64,000 nt of DNA from Phyllobacteriaceae bacterium (GCA_002708825.1 PAPF01000026.1:124001-188000), one strand, 5' to 3'; numbered from the stretch's first letter, positions 18,300 to 27,831 are shown. Notes: a model not told the origin generated them from the sequence alone. Program-made: numbers and translations.

Positions 18300-19064
18300 T
18301 CAAAACGCCTTGAGCAGCCGTGTCGTCTCCGGATCCATGAAGCCCGCGACAGTGGCTTCCGTTTCGAGGTCCAGCGCCCGGCGGATGTCGGCCATCGCCG
18401 ACTGGTTCAGCACCCGCTTCATGGCGCGCACCGAAAGCGGCGGCAATTGTGCCAGCTTCGAGGCCATTTCCTCGGCCACGTCCATCACCATGTCGTCGCC
18501 AACCACCCTGTTGGCAAGGCCGAGACCATGCAGGGTTTCGGCGTCGTAGCGCTCGCCGAGGAACAGCATTTCGCGGGCCTTCGCCAGCCCCACCAGTGCC
18601 GGCAGCATGGATGTGACGGCGCCGGTGACGAACAGGTTCAGCGAGACCTCCGGGAAGAAACCCTTGGCGCTCTTGCCCCAGACGGAGAAGTCGCAGTTGA
18701 TTGCCCATTCGAACCCGCCGCCCACGGCCCAGCCCTTGATGGCGCCCACAACCGGCTTGGCCCCGAAGACGATGGCTACCGTCGCCCGCTGGATGGCGTC
18801 CACCAGGTCTCGCGCCTGTTCCGCGCTTTCCGGGTGAACGTGGTCGCGCCGGTCGTCGCCCGCACAGAAGGCGCGGCCTTCGCCGGTGAACACGATGGCC
18901 CGCGTTTGCGGGTCCGCATTGGCGTCGTCGAAGGCGCGCGCCACGTCGTCGATCAGCGCCCGGTTCATGGCATTCAGGCTCTCCGGGCGGTTGAGCGCGA
19001 TGATGCGCACGCCGTCATGCTTGCCCATGCGGCTGTTGATGGTGGCATAGGTGAAATCGCTCAT
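18300..19064 (-). CDS. Enoyl-CoA hydratase/isomerase family protein
   Basis: This 254-residue crotonase acts on an acyl-CoA thioester. The oxyanion-hole regions are AFCAGDDRRDH and KGWAVGGGFEWAINCDF, and FFPEVSLNL follows. The glutamate in FPEV sits where a catalytic acid is found in hydratases. It is the third gene of the TetR-CoA ligase-crotonase operon and overlaps the ligase stop as ATGA. That arrangement suggests it processes the CoA ester made by the ligase. The true substrate is unknown. Confidence 0.87.
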   Translation of the reverse strand: MSDFTYATINSRMGKHDGVRIIALNRPESLNAMNRALIDDVARAFDDANADPQTRAIVFTGEGRAFCAGDDRRDHVHPESAEQARDLVDAIQRATVAIVFGAKPVVGAIKGWAVGGGFEWAINCDFSVWGKSAKGFFPEVSLNLFVTGAVTSMLPALVGLAKAREMLFLGERYDAETLHGLGLANRVVGDDMVMDVAEEMASKLAQLPPLSVRAMKRVLNQSAMADIRRALDLETEATVAGFMDPETTRLLKAF

Positions 19065-20371
19065 GAATGGCTCCTGATCACGCGTTTGGTCTTGCCTTCG
19101 GTGACGGGGAAATGGCCCGGCGGTACGATCTCCACCCGTGCGCTCGCGCCCAGAACGCGCTTGATGGCCGCTTCCACGGCCAGTGCCAAGGCGCGGGTGT
19201 CGGCCACGTCCGCGCCCTGTCTCATCTCCGCCTGCACCGGCAGGTGGTCATGGGGCGGCGGCGTGTCGAGCACGATGCGGTAATCGCCGGACAATTCACC
19301 GAAGCCACCGATCACCGCGGCCACCATGGTGGGAAACATGTTCAGCCCGCGCACCACCACCATGTCGTCGGACCGGCCGACGACGCGGAAGCGGAAGCCG
19401 TGCCGCCCGCAAGCACACGGCGCGGTCTCGTCCACGGCGATGATGTCGCCGGTGCGGAAGCGCACCAGCGGCTGGCATTCCTTCAGCAGATGGGTCAGCA
19501 CCAGCTCGCCCTCCACGCCCGGCTCGAAGGCGAGCGCTGCGCCGCTTTCCGGGTCGATGATCTCGGGGAACAGGATGTCGGAGGCCAGGAAATGCAGCCG
19601 TGTGTCTTGCGTGCATTGCGCCGCGAAGTTCGACAGAACGTCCGACACGCCGTAATTGGCGTTGCGCGCCGCCATGCCCCAGGTGCCTTCGACGCGGGCG
19701 CGGAAGGCCGGATCGTCCAGCCCCGGCTCGCCGCCGAACAGGCCGAGCTTCAAGCCGAGGTCGCGCGGGTCGAGGCCGGGATGGCGCTCGCGGATCACCT
19801 TTTCCAGGACGGAAGGGTAGGACGGCGTGCAGGAAATGGCGTTGATGCCGGTCTCGCGGATGGTCCGGATCAGGAGATCGGTGGAGCCGGTGCCGAAGGG
19901 CACAACTGCGGCGCCCGTCGCCTCCAGCGTCATGTGATCCGAAACGCCGCCCATCCACATCTGGTAGTTCAGGCAGTGGACGACCATGTGCGACGGCGTC
20001 AGCCCCGCCGCACGGTGGCTGCGCCCGCCCACCTGCGCGGTCACATGGGCATCCAGCGCCGAAAGCGCGATGTTCATCGCCTGGCCGGTCGTGCCGGACG
20101 TGCGGTGCAGCCGGTTGACCGCTTCAAGCCCGGTGGCGAGGTAATCGCCGAAGGGCGGATGTGCACCCTGTGACAGGCGCAGTCCCGCCTTGTCGCAAAA
20201 GGGCAGGGCGGCAAGGTCGGCCAGTTTCTCCGGCGGTGCTTCGCCAGCCCACAACGCATTGAGGAAGGGCGAATGGGCCATGACGTGGCGGCGCTGTTTT
20301 TCCCAGGCCGCCTGTTGGTGCGGGGCAAGTTCCGCCGCACTCATCCGCTCGGCATTCTCGATCAGGCTCAT
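19061..20371 (-). CDS. Phenylacetate-CoA ligase-like AMP-forming enzyme
   Basis: The 436-residue protein belongs to the PaaK/coenzyme F390 synthetase-like branch of adenylate-forming enzymes. Key features are the P-loop-like RTSGTTGQAMN, NANYGVSDVLSN in the adenylate-binding region, and RFRTGDIIAVDETAPCACGR. GRSDDMVVVRGLNMFPT marks the hinge to the C-terminal domain. It would activate an aryl or short acid to its CoA ester. ATG 20371 forms an ATGA overlap with the TetR stop; a start seven residues earlier is unlikely. No ring-opening genes are nearby, so the substrate remains open. Confidence 0.85.
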   Translation of the reverse strand: MSLIENAERMSAAELAPHQQAAWEKQRRHVMAHSPFLNALWAGEAPPEKLADLAALPFCDKAGLRLSQGAHPPFGDYLATGLEAVNRLHRTSGTTGQAMNIALSALDAHVTAQVGGRSHRAAGLTPSHMVVHCLNYQMWMGGVSDHMTLEATGAAVVPFGTGSTDLLIRTIRETGINAISCTPSYPSVLEKVIRERHPGLDPRDLGLKLGLFGGEPGLDDPAFRARVEGTWGMAARNANYGVSDVLSNFAAQCTQDTRLHFLASDILFPEIIDPESGAALAFEPGVEGELVLTHLLKECQPLVRFRTGDIIAVDETAPCACGRHGFRFRVVGRSDDMVVVRGLNMFPTMVAAVIGGFGELSGDYRIVLDTPPPHDHLPVQAEMRQGADVADTRALALAVEAAIKRVLGASARVEIVPPGHFPVTEGKTKRVIRSHS

Positions 20372-21084
20372 GGTTCCATGCCCTTCTTCCAAAGCGTGGT
20401 CAGCGTCTCGATGACCGTGTCCTCATCGGTCGAAAGACGCCCGAGCGCCGCGTCCTCCAGCAGCAGCCATTGCACCAGGTATTGATCCACCATGCCGCCC
20501 AGCGCATAGGCGCGCCGCGTGATCTCGTCCGGGTGCAGGGAAAGGGGACCGGCCTTGCGGCGCATGGCGCCGGCCACGGTCGCCGCCCACTGCGCGTTGA
20601 GCGCCTGGAACGCTGCCCGGCATTGCGGCATGGCGTCCAGCCCGCCGGCCATGTGGCGCATCAGCCCGGCATGGACGCGGAACAGGCGCACATAGGCGGC
20701 GGTGGCGCCGCGAACCGGATCGCCGCCGGGCTCGGCGGATGCCGCATGCATGCGCTCTCTCAGGAAGTCCGCAAAGCCGCTCAGCACAGCGCCCGCGCAA
20801 TCGGCCCGGTCGGCAAAATGCAGGTAGAACGTGCCATGGGCCACGCCCGCCGCCTTGCAGATGGCCGCGACCGTCGGCACCGGCGCGCCGGGCCGCTCCA
20901 TCAGCCGCGCACAGGCTGCAAGCAGCCGCGCGCGCGTCCGCTCCGCCTTGCCGCCTTCGCCGGTCGCAGCATCCAGCACGGCAGCATAGGCCGCCGGCCC
21001 TTCGCCAACCGGATGAGGGCCGGCGCTGGCCGCCCGGGTATCAGGGCGGTCATCCGCCATGGCATTCGCAACCTGTTTCGCCAT
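20368..21084 (-). CDS. TetR-family regulator of the CoA ligase operon
   Basis: The 238-residue protein has a TetR helix-turn-helix near residues 65-95 (VAAICKAAGVAHGTFYLHF) after an unusually long 45-residue N-terminal lead. Its C-terminal half is the ligand-binding region. The start is ATG 21084, since GGAGGCGGC precedes it; a longer reading would run through the operator. A near-perfect palindrome lies 18 bases upstream and covers the predicted -10. It is therefore probably an autorepressor that also controls the ligase and crotonase, relieved by a ligand such as the CoA ester. Confidence 0.9.
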   Translation of the reverse strand: MAKQVANAMADDRPDTRAASAGPHPVGEGPAAYAAVLDAATGEGGKAERTRARLLAACARLMERPGAPVPTVAAICKAAGVAHGTFYLHFADRADCAGAVLSGFADFLRERMHAASAEPGGDPVRGATAAYVRLFRVHAGLMRHMAGGLDAMPQCRAAFQALNAQWAATVAGAMRRKAGPLSLHPDEITRRAYALGGMVDQYLVQWLLLEDAALGRLSTDEDTVIETLTTLWKKGMEP

Positions 21085-21102
21085 GCCGCCTCCATCTAAA
21101 AG

Positions 21103-21122
21103 TGAAACTGATATCAGTGTCA
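21103..21122 (-). promoter_or_regulatory. Palindromic TetR operator
   Basis: TGAAACTGATATCAGTGTCA is a palindrome with only one mismatched pair; the 12-base core ACTGATATCAGT (21107-21118) is perfect. It lies just before the TetR gene and overlaps the predicted -10 element. Confidence 0.75.
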
Positions 21123-21141
21123 TTTTTGGATGAAAGTCAAG
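21112..21141 (-). promoter_or_regulatory. Promoter of the TetR-ligase-crotonase operon
   Basis: On the minus strand the -35 is CTTGAC or TTGACT (21141-21135), followed after 17 bases by CTGATA (21117-21112). The -10 is inside the palindrome, so a bound repressor would block RNA polymerase. Confidence 0.55.
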
Positions 21142-21183
21142 CCTGCCCCGGTCTGCCGTGAACAGCCGGCCAGGCGGCTTGAG

Positions 21184-21531
21184 TCAGAGGATTTCGAGAA
21201 TGCGTTCCGTGGGCCGGCCGAGCCGTGCGCCTTTTTCCGTCACCACGACCGGCCGGTTCAGCAGGGCAGGGTGCCCGGCCATGAAGTCGAGAAGCGCATC
21301 GTCGCTCCATTTCTCATCGTCGAGGCCGAGTTCGTCATAGGGCGACCCCTGCTTGCGCAGAAGCGCGCGCACCGGTTCGCCTGTCGCCTTGACCAGCGCG
21401 GCCAGTTCGTCGCGCGAAGGCGGCGTTTTCAGATACTCGACCACACGCGGCTCAAGGCCCCTTTCCTGCAACAGGGCCAGCGCCTGGCGCGACTTGGAGC
21501 AACGCGGATTATGATAGATCGTCACGTCCAT
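21184..21531 (-). CDS. arsC: ArsC-family arsenate reductase-like protein
   Basis: The 115-residue protein has the glutaredoxin-type ArsC fold. The active site cysteine is in IYHNPRCSKSR (residue 11). LLRKQGSPYDELGL and NRPVVVTEKGARLGRP supply the conserved arginines. It could reduce arsenate, but no other ars gene is near, and many such proteins are of unknown function (YffB/Spx-like). The ATG lies five bases after the purD stop, so it is co-transcribed with purD. Confidence 0.85.
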   Translation of the reverse strand: MDVTIYHNPRCSKSRQALALLQERGLEPRVVEYLKTPPSRDELAALVKATGEPVRALLRKQGSPYDELGLDDEKWSDDALLDFMAGHPALLNRPVVVTEKGARLGRPTERILEIL

Positions 21532-21536
21532 GGTGG

Positions 21537-22820
21537 TCAGACCTTTGCCTGTTCGCGCGCAATCGCCCGCCAGCCAATGTCCGAACGTGTGAAGCCGTCC
21601 GCCCAACGGATACGCCTGACAGCGTCATAGGCCCTGTCGCGCGATTCTGTAACGCTCGCGCCCGTGGCGGTGACGTTCAGCACGCGTCCGCCGTTTCCGA
21701 CGATCCGCCCGTCCTTCTCCGCCGTTCCGGCGTGGAAGACCTTGACCCCCTCCAGCGCGTCGGCCTCTTCCAGCCCTTCGATCACGCCGCCTTTTTTCGG
21801 TGTCCCGGGATAGCCGGCCCCGGCCATGACGACCGTCAGCGCCACCTCGTCCTTCCAGTCAATGGTCTTTCCGGCCAGATCGCCGGTCGCGGCCGCCATC
21901 AGCAGCGGCAGCAGGTCGCTGTCCATGCGCATCATCAGCACCTGGCATTCCGGATCGCCGAAGCGCACATTGTATTCGATCAGCTTGGGTCCCTGATCCG
22001 TGATCATCAGCCCGGCATAGAGCACGCCGGCAAACGGCATGCCCGCTTCGGCCATCCCGGCCATGGTCGGCGCGATGATGGTCTCCATCACTTGGTCGAC
22101 CAGCGCGTCGCCCATCACCGGCGCCGGCGAATAGGCGCCCATGCCGCCCGTGTTGGGTCCGGTGTCGCCGTCGCCCACCCGCTTGTGGTCTTGTGCCGTC
22201 GTCAGCGGCAGGGCGGTGGTGCCATCGCACAGGCAGAAGAAGCTCGCTTCCTCGCCGATCAGGCATTCCTCGATGACGACGCTTGCGCCGGCCTCGCCGA
22301 AGGCGCCCTCGAAACAGTCGTCGATGGCTGCGTAGGCCTCGTCCACCGTTTCGGCGACCGTGACGCCCTTGCCCGCGGCAAGCCCGTCGGCCTTGACGAC
22401 GATGGGCGCGCCCTGCGCCCGCACATAGGCCTTGGCCTTTGGCGCATTGTTGAACGAGGCCCAGGCCGCCGTGGGAATGGCCTTGCGGTCGCAAAGCGCC
22501 TTGGTGAACTCCTTGGAGCCTTCCAGTTGCGCGGCCTCCTTCGACGCGCCGAACACGGCGATCCCGGCCGCCTTGAGATCGTCGGCCAGGCCGGCCACCA
22601 GCGGCGCTTCAGGCCCGACAACCACCAGCGCGACATCCTTCTCCTTGCAGAAGGCGGCAACCGCATCGTGATCGGTGACATCCAGTTCGATGCAGGTCGC
22701 TTCCTGTGCGATGCCCGGATTGCCCGGCGCGGCGTAGAGCGCATCCAGATGCGGCGATTGCGCGATCTTCCATGCAAGGGCGTGCTCGCGCCCGCCCGAT
22801 CCGATCAGCAGCACATTCAT
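21537..22820 (-). CDS. purD: Phosphoribosylamine-glycine ligase
   Basis: PurD joins glycine to phosphoribosylamine in the second step of purine synthesis. The 427-residue ATP-grasp enzyme begins [19 protein letters not shown]. It shows [47 protein letters not shown] and [12 protein letters not shown], and ends its core with [14 protein letters not shown] 22820 is chosen because GGAG stands nine bases upstream; the in-frame GTG at 22829 is too close to that site. It is transcribed divergently from ubiA. Confidence 0.97.
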   Translation of the reverse strand: MNVLLIGSGGREHALAWKIAQSPHLDALYAAPGNPGIAQEATCIELDVTDHDAVAAFCKEKDVALVVVGPEAPLVAGLADDLKAAGIAVFGASKEAAQLEGSKEFTKALCDRKAIPTAAWASFNNAPKAKAYVRAQGAPIVVKADGLAAGKGVTVAETVDEAYAAIDDCFEGAFGEAGASVVIEECLIGEEASFFCLCDGTTALPLTTAQDHKRVGDGDTGPNTGGMGAYSPAPVMGDALVDQVMETIIAPTMAGMAEAGMPFAGVLYAGLMITDQGPKLIEYNVRFGDPECQVLMMRMDSDLLPLLMAAATGDLAGKTIDWKDEVALTVVMAGAGYPGTPKKGGVIEGLEEADALEGVKVFHAGTAEKDGRIVGNGGRVLNVTATGASVTESRDRAYDAVRRIRWADGFTRSDIGWRAIAREQAKV

Positions 22821-22957
22821 GCGGTCCACTCCGTTGCAAGCCGTGTGCGGCGGGTTTGCCCCCCGCGCGCGTTCGCGTCAAGCGCGGCCGCCCGCGATCA
22901 ACCGGATTCCGCCCCGCCTGCTTGACGCGCCGCCGCCTGCCTGTCACTCAGGCGGGC

Positions 22958-23941
22958 ATGGAAACAGTGCAGTCAAGAGACAAGCAGGGCAGGGTGGCCG
23001 ACGCGCCGTCGGGCCATTGGGTCTATCGCATCCTGCCGCGCGGGCTCTGGCCCTATGCGCAACTGGCCCGCTGGGACCGGCCCATCGGCTGGTGGCTGCT
23101 GCTCTGGCCCTGCTGGTGGTCGGCCGCGATGGCTGCGTCAGCGGGCGGCAGGCTGGGCGCACCACTCATGGACATGCTGCCGTCGCCGTTCGTACTGGCG
23201 CTGTTTCTCATCGGCGCGGTGGCCATGCGCGGCGCCGGCTGCACCTATAACGACCTGGTCGACCAGGGCATCGACGAGCAGGTGGCGCGCACGCGCTCGC
23301 GGCCCTTGCCTTCCGGCCAGGTGAGCCGGAAGCAGGCCTGGATCTTTCTGGCGCTCCAGGCGCTGGCGGGTCTCCTCGTGCTCGTCCAGTTCAATGGCTT
23401 TGCCATCCTGCTCGGCATCGCCTCGCTGGCCGTGGTCGCCATCTATCCCTTTGCCAAGCGCTTTACCAACTGGCCGCAATTCTTTCTGGGACTTGCCTTT
23501 TCTTGGGGCGCGCTGATGGGCTGGGCGGTGGAATTCGGCTCGCTCGCCGCGCCCGCCGTCCTGCTCTATTGCGGCGCGATCCTCTGGACCATCGGCTACG
23601 ACACCATCTATGCCCACCAGGACAAGGAGGACGACGCGCTCGTCGGCGTGAAATCCACCGCGCGCCTGTTCGGCAGCCGCACGAAGTTCGCGCTGACCAT
23701 GCTCTATTCGGGCGCGCTCCTGTTCTTCGCCATGGCCTTCATGGAGGCGGATGTGCCGTTTCCGGCGCTGGCGGGGCTTGTCGCCGCCGCCTTTCACATG
23801 GTGCGCCAGATCCGCGTGCTCGACATTGACGATCCCGACCAGTGCCTGCGGCTGTTCAAGTCGAACAGCCATCTGGGCTGGCTGGTGTTCCTGGGCCTGC
23901 TCGGCGGCGCTGTCTGGGCGGGCGTCTCGTCCGGGTTCTGA
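22958..23941 (+). CDS. ubiA: 4-hydroxybenzoate polyprenyltransferase
   Basis: UbiA attaches the polyprenyl chain to 4-hydroxybenzoate in ubiquinone synthesis at the inner membrane. The 327-residue protein has about eight membrane helices and the two Asp-rich motifs NDLVDQGIDEQVARTRSRPL and YDTIYAHQDKEDD. Both are family-defining. A CTTGAC sequence at 22921 may be its -35 element, although the partner at -10 is weak. The polyprenyl synthase at 10.6 kb makes its co-substrate. Confidence 0.95.
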   Translation: METVQSRDKQGRVADAPSGHWVYRILPRGLWPYAQLARWDRPIGWWLLLWPCWWSAAMAASAGGRLGAPLMDMLPSPFVLALFLIGAVAMRGAGCTYNDLVDQGIDEQVARTRSRPLPSGQVSRKQAWIFLALQALAGLLVLVQFNGFAILLGIASLAVVAIYPFAKRFTNWPQFFLGLAFSWGALMGWAVEFGSLAAPAVLLYCGAILWTIGYDTIYAHQDKEDDALVGVKSTARLFGSRTKFALTMLYSGALLFFAMAFMEADVPFPALAGLVAAAFHMVRQIRVLDIDDPDQCLRLFKSNSHLGWLVFLGLLGGAVWAGVSSGF

Positions 23942-23953
23942 GGGCCGGGCCCG

Positions 23954-24514
23954 TCATGAACGGGCGATGATCTCCTCCCCCTCGATGACGAGGCGCAGCG
24001 CACTGTCGCCCACGCGCCGTCGCATCAGGAAGCGGGCGCGCGGCCGGCGCGGGCTCCGGCGCGGGCGCCGCTCCTGCGGTTCGCCGGTCTTCACCGCGCC
24101 GAGACTCTCCTCCAGCGAACGGGCCACGCCATCAGCCTCGAACAGCAGCATGGGCAGCTTGCAGCGCTCCGACCATGCCCGCCAGTCAGCCGCGATGTCG
24201 TAGAGATCGCCGGCCACCAGCAGCGGCACGCAGAGCGCCGGGTCCGCATGCAGCAGTTCCAGCGTCACCGTCACTTCGCCATATTCGTCCTCGATGGCCC
24301 GTGCCGCCACCCCGCGATAGGCCTTGTAGGGCAGGGCCAGCGAACACGGCAGCCCCGACCGGGTCAGGACCTTGCGCACCGAAACGCCGGTGGCATGGAT
24401 CGTGAAGGTCACGTCGCTGTCGTCCGGCGCCGCATAGCTGGCGATCTGGGGCAATCGGGCCGGGTCGAGACGCATGTCGCGCCCTGCCCATGCGGGCTTG
24501 GTGTTGGTCTGCAT
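23954..24514 (-). CDS. DUF6101 family protein
   Basis: The 186-residue protein is a cytoplasmic protein of a family found in rhizobia and relatives (DUF6101 by memory). It contains GVSVRKVLTRSGLPCSLALP and YKAYRGVAARAIEDEYGEVTVTLELLH, split here at the proline. No enzyme motif is seen. The C-terminal third carries a strongly basic patch (ERRPRRSPRRPRARF), suggesting contact with nucleic acid or membrane. It stands alone, convergent with ubiA, with 12 bases between the two stops. Confidence 0.7.
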   Translation of the reverse strand: MQTNTKPAWAGRDMRLDPARLPQIASYAAPDDSDVTFTIHATGVSVRKVLTRSGLPCSLALPYKAYRGVAARAIEDEYGEVTVTLELLHADPALCVPLLVAGDLYDIAADWRAWSERCKLPMLLFEADGVARSLEESLGAVKTGEPQERRPRRSPRRPRARFLMRRRVGDSALRLVIEGEEIIARS

Positions 24515-24735
24515 TTCACGCCTTCCTGTAAGACTTCCCGGGCCGCTTCTTTCTGGCTCCGGCGGACCGGTTTTCCGGTCTCGTTGACAGGGATATTAGC
24601 GACCGCTGTTTCCGGTCCGCTTAAGGAAGACGGTTAAATTTTACTCGCCGCGACGGAGGGTTAGCGCTTCGTCACCGGGTGTAACGAAGTGGCAGGAAGT
24701 GTTTCCAGTTCCTTGATGATAGAAAGAGCAAAGGC

Positions 24736-26142
24736 TCATATCACCTTGCCGGGATTCATGATTCCCGCCGGATCGAACGCGGTCTTGATGCGGCGCATGA
24801 GGTCGATGCCGACCGGCGGCGCGGTCTCAAGAAGCTCGGCGCGCTTCATCTGGCCGATGCCGTGCTCGGCCGATATGGAACCGTTCATCGATCGCACCAC
24901 ATCGTGAACAGCCTTGTTCATTGGCTTGTAAAGGCTGAGGAAATCCGGATCCCCCTCGGCCGGTTCGGAGATGTTGTAATGCAGGTTGCCGTCGCCCATG
25001 TGGCCGAAGCAGACGACCCGCGCCTTCGGGCTGACGCTCCTGACTGCCTTCTCGGCCTCGCGGATGAAGGCCGGAATTGCCGCGACGGGCACCGAAATGT
25101 CGTGCTTGATGGAGGCGCCGGCCGGTTTCTGCGCATCCGACAGGGTCTCGCGCAGACGCCAGAAGGCTTGCGCCTGGGCCAGCGAAGCGGCCAGCACGGC
25201 ATCCTGCACCAGGCCCTGTTCATACGCGGTTTCCAGGATGGATTCCGTGACCGCCCGCGCATCCTCCTGCGAGCGTCCCGACGAGATCTCCATGAGCACC
25301 AGCCAGGAGTGGCGGCCTTCGAGCGGCGCCATGTTGCCGGGAATGTGGGTAACGGCGAAATCCATGGCCATGTCGCGCACGAGTTCAAACGCGGTCAGCG
25401 CGCTTCCGGCCTGCGCCGTGGCCAGGTTGAAGATCGCCAGCGCCGACTCCGGGCTTTCGAGCCCGATCCAGGCAACCTCCTGCCCTTTTGGTTTGGGAAA
25501 CAGCTTCATCACCGCGGCCGTGATGACGCCCAGCGTGCCTTCCGCCCCGACAAACAGGTTCTTCAGGTCATAGCCCGTGTTGTCCTTCTTGAGCTTGCGC
25601 AGGTCGTCCAGCACCTCGCCGGTCGGCAGCACCACCTCCACCCCGAGGCAGAGTTCGCGCGCATTGCCATAGGCCAGCACCCCGGTGCCGCCGGCATTTG
25701 AAGACAGGTTGCCGCCGATCTGGCAGGACCCCTGGCTGCCCAGCGAAAGCGGGAACAGCAGGCCGGCCGCATCCGCGGCTTCCTGGATGGTCTGCAACAC
25801 CGTGCCGGCCTCCACGGTGATGGTGGCGCTGTCGCGGTCCAGTTCGCGGATGCGGTTGAGGCGCGAGAGCGACAGGATGATGGCCTGGCCGGACTGGTCG
25901 GGCATCTGGCCGCCGACGAGGCCCGTATTTCCGCCCTGAGGCACGACAGGGGAACCAGTTTCGCTGGCAAGCGCCATGATGGCGGAAACCTCCTCCACGC
26001 TGCCGGGCTTCAGCACCATGGCCGCCTTGCCGCCCCACAGCCCGCGCGGTTCCTTCAGGTGCGGCGCCATGGCGTCGTTGCCGGTCAGCGCGTGGGGCTC
26101 GCCGACAAGGGCGGCAAAACGGCTCTTCAATGTCGCGTCCAT
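24736..26142 (-). CDS. FAD-linked 2-hydroxyacid dehydrogenase (GlcD/D2HGDH-like)
   Basis: This 468-residue flavoprotein oxidises a D-2-hydroxy acid. The FAD-binding PCMH part is seen as PVVPQGGNTGLVGGQMPDQSG and SLGSQGSCQIGGNLSSNAGG. The C-terminal metal and substrate site is GHMGDGNLHYN and SAEHGIGQMKR. The whole resembles D-2-hydroxyglutarate or D-lactate dehydrogenases that pass electrons to cytochrome c or the quinone pool; the specific acid cannot be read off. It starts six bases after the sua5 stop, so they probably form an operon. Confidence 0.88.
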   Translation of the reverse strand: MDATLKSRFAALVGEPHALTGNDAMAPHLKEPRGLWGGKAAMVLKPGSVEEVSAIMALASETGSPVVPQGGNTGLVGGQMPDQSGQAIILSLSRLNRIRELDRDSATITVEAGTVLQTIQEAADAAGLLFPLSLGSQGSCQIGGNLSSNAGGTGVLAYGNARELCLGVEVVLPTGEVLDDLRKLKKDNTGYDLKNLFVGAEGTLGVITAAVMKLFPKPKGQEVAWIGLESPESALAIFNLATAQAGSALTAFELVRDMAMDFAVTHIPGNMAPLEGRHSWLVLMEISSGRSQEDARAVTESILETAYEQGLVQDAVLAASLAQAQAFWRLRETLSDAQKPAGASIKHDISVPVAAIPAFIREAEKAVRSVSPKARVVCFGHMGDGNLHYNISEPAEGDPDFLSLYKPMNKAVHDVVRSMNGSISAEHGIGQMKRAELLETAPPVGIDLMRRIKTAFDPAGIMNPGKVI

Positions 26143-26148
26143 CGGGTG

Positions 26149-27138
26149 TCAGTCCTTGTCGTTGCGCGCGCCCGCGCCCTCGCGCGGCGCTGCGGCCCGG
26201 GCCAGCCGGTCGTTGATGGCTTCGCCAAGTCCGTTCATCGGAACCGGTTCCACCGCGATCCGCGTTGCCCCCGTCGCATCCAGCGCATGCATGTGCGCAA
26301 AAAGATTGGCCGCTGCCTCGGTGAGATCGCCGGATGGCGAAAGGTTGAGGAGGGTGGCAGCCGCCTCGTGGCCGGCGATGCGGTCCGGTCCGAAGGCCAG
26401 CAGCGCTTCGCCCGGTTCCACACGTTCCGCATTGAGCCGCATCGTCGCGCGCGGTGCATAATGTGAGGCCAGCATTCCGGGCGCTTCCACTGCCGCGCCG
26501 GGCCGGTTGCGGATGACGGGCAGCCCCATGGCTTCGATATCTTCTGCCGTGACGCCCCCGGGCCTGAGCAGGCGCACCGATCCGTCCTCCACCTTGACGA
26601 TGGTCGATTCCACGCCCACCGGCGCCGGTCCCGCATCGACGATGAGCGGAACCCGCTCGCCAAGGTCGGCCGAGACATTGGCCGCGCTGGTTGGCGAAAT
26701 GCGGCCGGAACGATTGGCCGACGGCGCTGCGACCGGGCGCCCGAGCAGGGCGACGACATCGGCGCCGAAACCGCGCGGCATCCGCAGCGCCACGGTTTCC
26801 TGCCCGGCCGTGACCAGCGGATGAACATTGGATTGCGGGGCGAGCGGCACCACGATCGTCAGCGGACCGGGCCAGAACCGTTTGGCCAGCGCCAGCGAGA
26901 CGGCATCGAACACGCCGGTTTCGCGTGCCATCGCGAGCGATGCCACATGCGCGATGAGCGGATTGAAGCGCGGCCGGCCCTTGGCGGCGAAGATCGCGGC
27001 CACGGCTTCGCCATTGGTCGCGTCGGCAGCCAGGCCATAGACGGTCTCGGTTGGAATGGCGACGAGCTGGCCGGCGTCGAGTGCCGCCGCCGCCAGCCGC
27101 AATGTCTCCGGATCGTCAGCGTTCAGGATCTGCGCCAC
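26149..27138 (-). CDS. tsaC: L-threonylcarbamoyladenylate synthase (Sua5 type)
   Basis: The enzyme makes threonylcarbamoyl-AMP for the t6A37 modification of tRNAs that read ANN codons. The 329-residue protein has the YrdC/TsaC domain (LVAIPTETVYGLAADATN, KGRPRFNPLIAHV, FWPGPLTIVVP, PVAAPSANRSG) and the extra C-terminal Sua5 domain ending in NDRLARAAAPREG. That two-domain form is longer than E. coli TsaC. GTG 27138 is chosen with a GGAAAAAG site; an ATG at 27240 would add 34 residues without homology. Confidence 0.92.
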   Translation of the reverse strand: MAQILNADDPETLRLAAAALDAGQLVAIPTETVYGLAADATNGEAVAAIFAAKGRPRFNPLIAHVASLAMARETGVFDAVSLALAKRFWPGPLTIVVPLAPQSNVHPLVTAGQETVALRMPRGFGADVVALLGRPVAAPSANRSGRISPTSAANVSADLGERVPLIVDAGPAPVGVESTIVKVEDGSVRLLRPGGVTAEDIEAMGLPVIRNRPGAAVEAPGMLASHYAPRATMRLNAERVEPGEALLAFGPDRIAGHEAAATLLNLSPSGDLTEAAANLFAHMHALDATGATRIAVEPVPMNGLGEAINDRLARAAAPREGAGARNDKD

Positions 27139-27297
27139 GGGTCTTTTTCCGTCCAAGAAGCCCTGTTCCCTAGCCTTTGGCGGCAAGCTCCGCAAGCATT
27201 GGTGCGATCCGTCAAATTTGAACTTTTTCCAAAACCGCATTTTTAGCCGGCCTTGCTAGGTTACGGTGGAAATACGGGTAGGAATGGGGATTGTGCG

Positions 27298-27744
27298 ATG
27301 AAGTTTCTCTTTCTGACGGGCGGATTGCTGCTGGCGGCAACGGGTGTGCAGGCCGAAACGCTGCCGAACGGGACACCGATCCAGCAGATCTCCGCATCGG
27401 TCTTCCTCCTCGGCGCGCCGGCAGAACCGGAGGTGGAATCCGCCCCGCTGGCTTCGGCCGCCGAAACGGTCGAGGTGGCCGTTGTTCCAACAGTGGACAT
27501 GACGCTTGACGAGATCATCGGCGAACGCCCGGAGGTGATGAACCAGCCGCGCAGCCTCGCCGATCTCGGGCCTTCGGGTGAGGAGGACGTTTTCCCGGGC
27601 GAGGATGCGGCCATTGCCTCCGCCGCAGCAGGCGATGTGGTCATGCCCGAGCCGGACCTGGCAGACATCGACGCCGGCCAGACAGCGGCCGTCAACCCGC
27701 AGGCCGCGCCCGAATTCCCGGGCATGGAACTGCGCCGCGAGTAA
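27298..27744 (+). CDS. Secreted acidic protein of unknown function
   Basis: The 148-residue protein begins with an export signal (MKFLFLTGGLLLAATGVQA, cleavage near residue 19). The rest is rich in Pro, Glu, Ala and Asp, without cysteine or hydrophobic core, and is probably disordered (for example PEPDLADIDAGQTA). I do not recognise a family. The ATG follows AATGGGGATTGTGCG. It has no operon partner, being divergent from sua5 and convergent with glyS, which ends 87 bases away. Confidence 0.6.
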   Translation: MKFLFLTGGLLLAATGVQAETLPNGTPIQQISASVFLLGAPAEPEVESAPLASAAETVEVAVVPTVDMTLDEIIGERPEVMNQPRSLADLGPSGEEDVFPGEDAAIASAAAGDVVMPEPDLADIDAGQTAAVNPQAAPEFPGMELRRE

Positions 27745-27831
27745 ATGCCGTGCGGCGGGTCCTGACCTCGGCCCGCTGGCACGTTCGGGAGGCGGATGGC
27801 CGGTCAGGCCGTCTGCCTTCTCCTTTTTCGA

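Noticed and set aside
24621-24637. TTAA-N9-TTAA considered as a CtrA binding site
   Set aside because: The CtrA motif needs a spacing of seven; this one has nine, and no cell-cycle gene is near.
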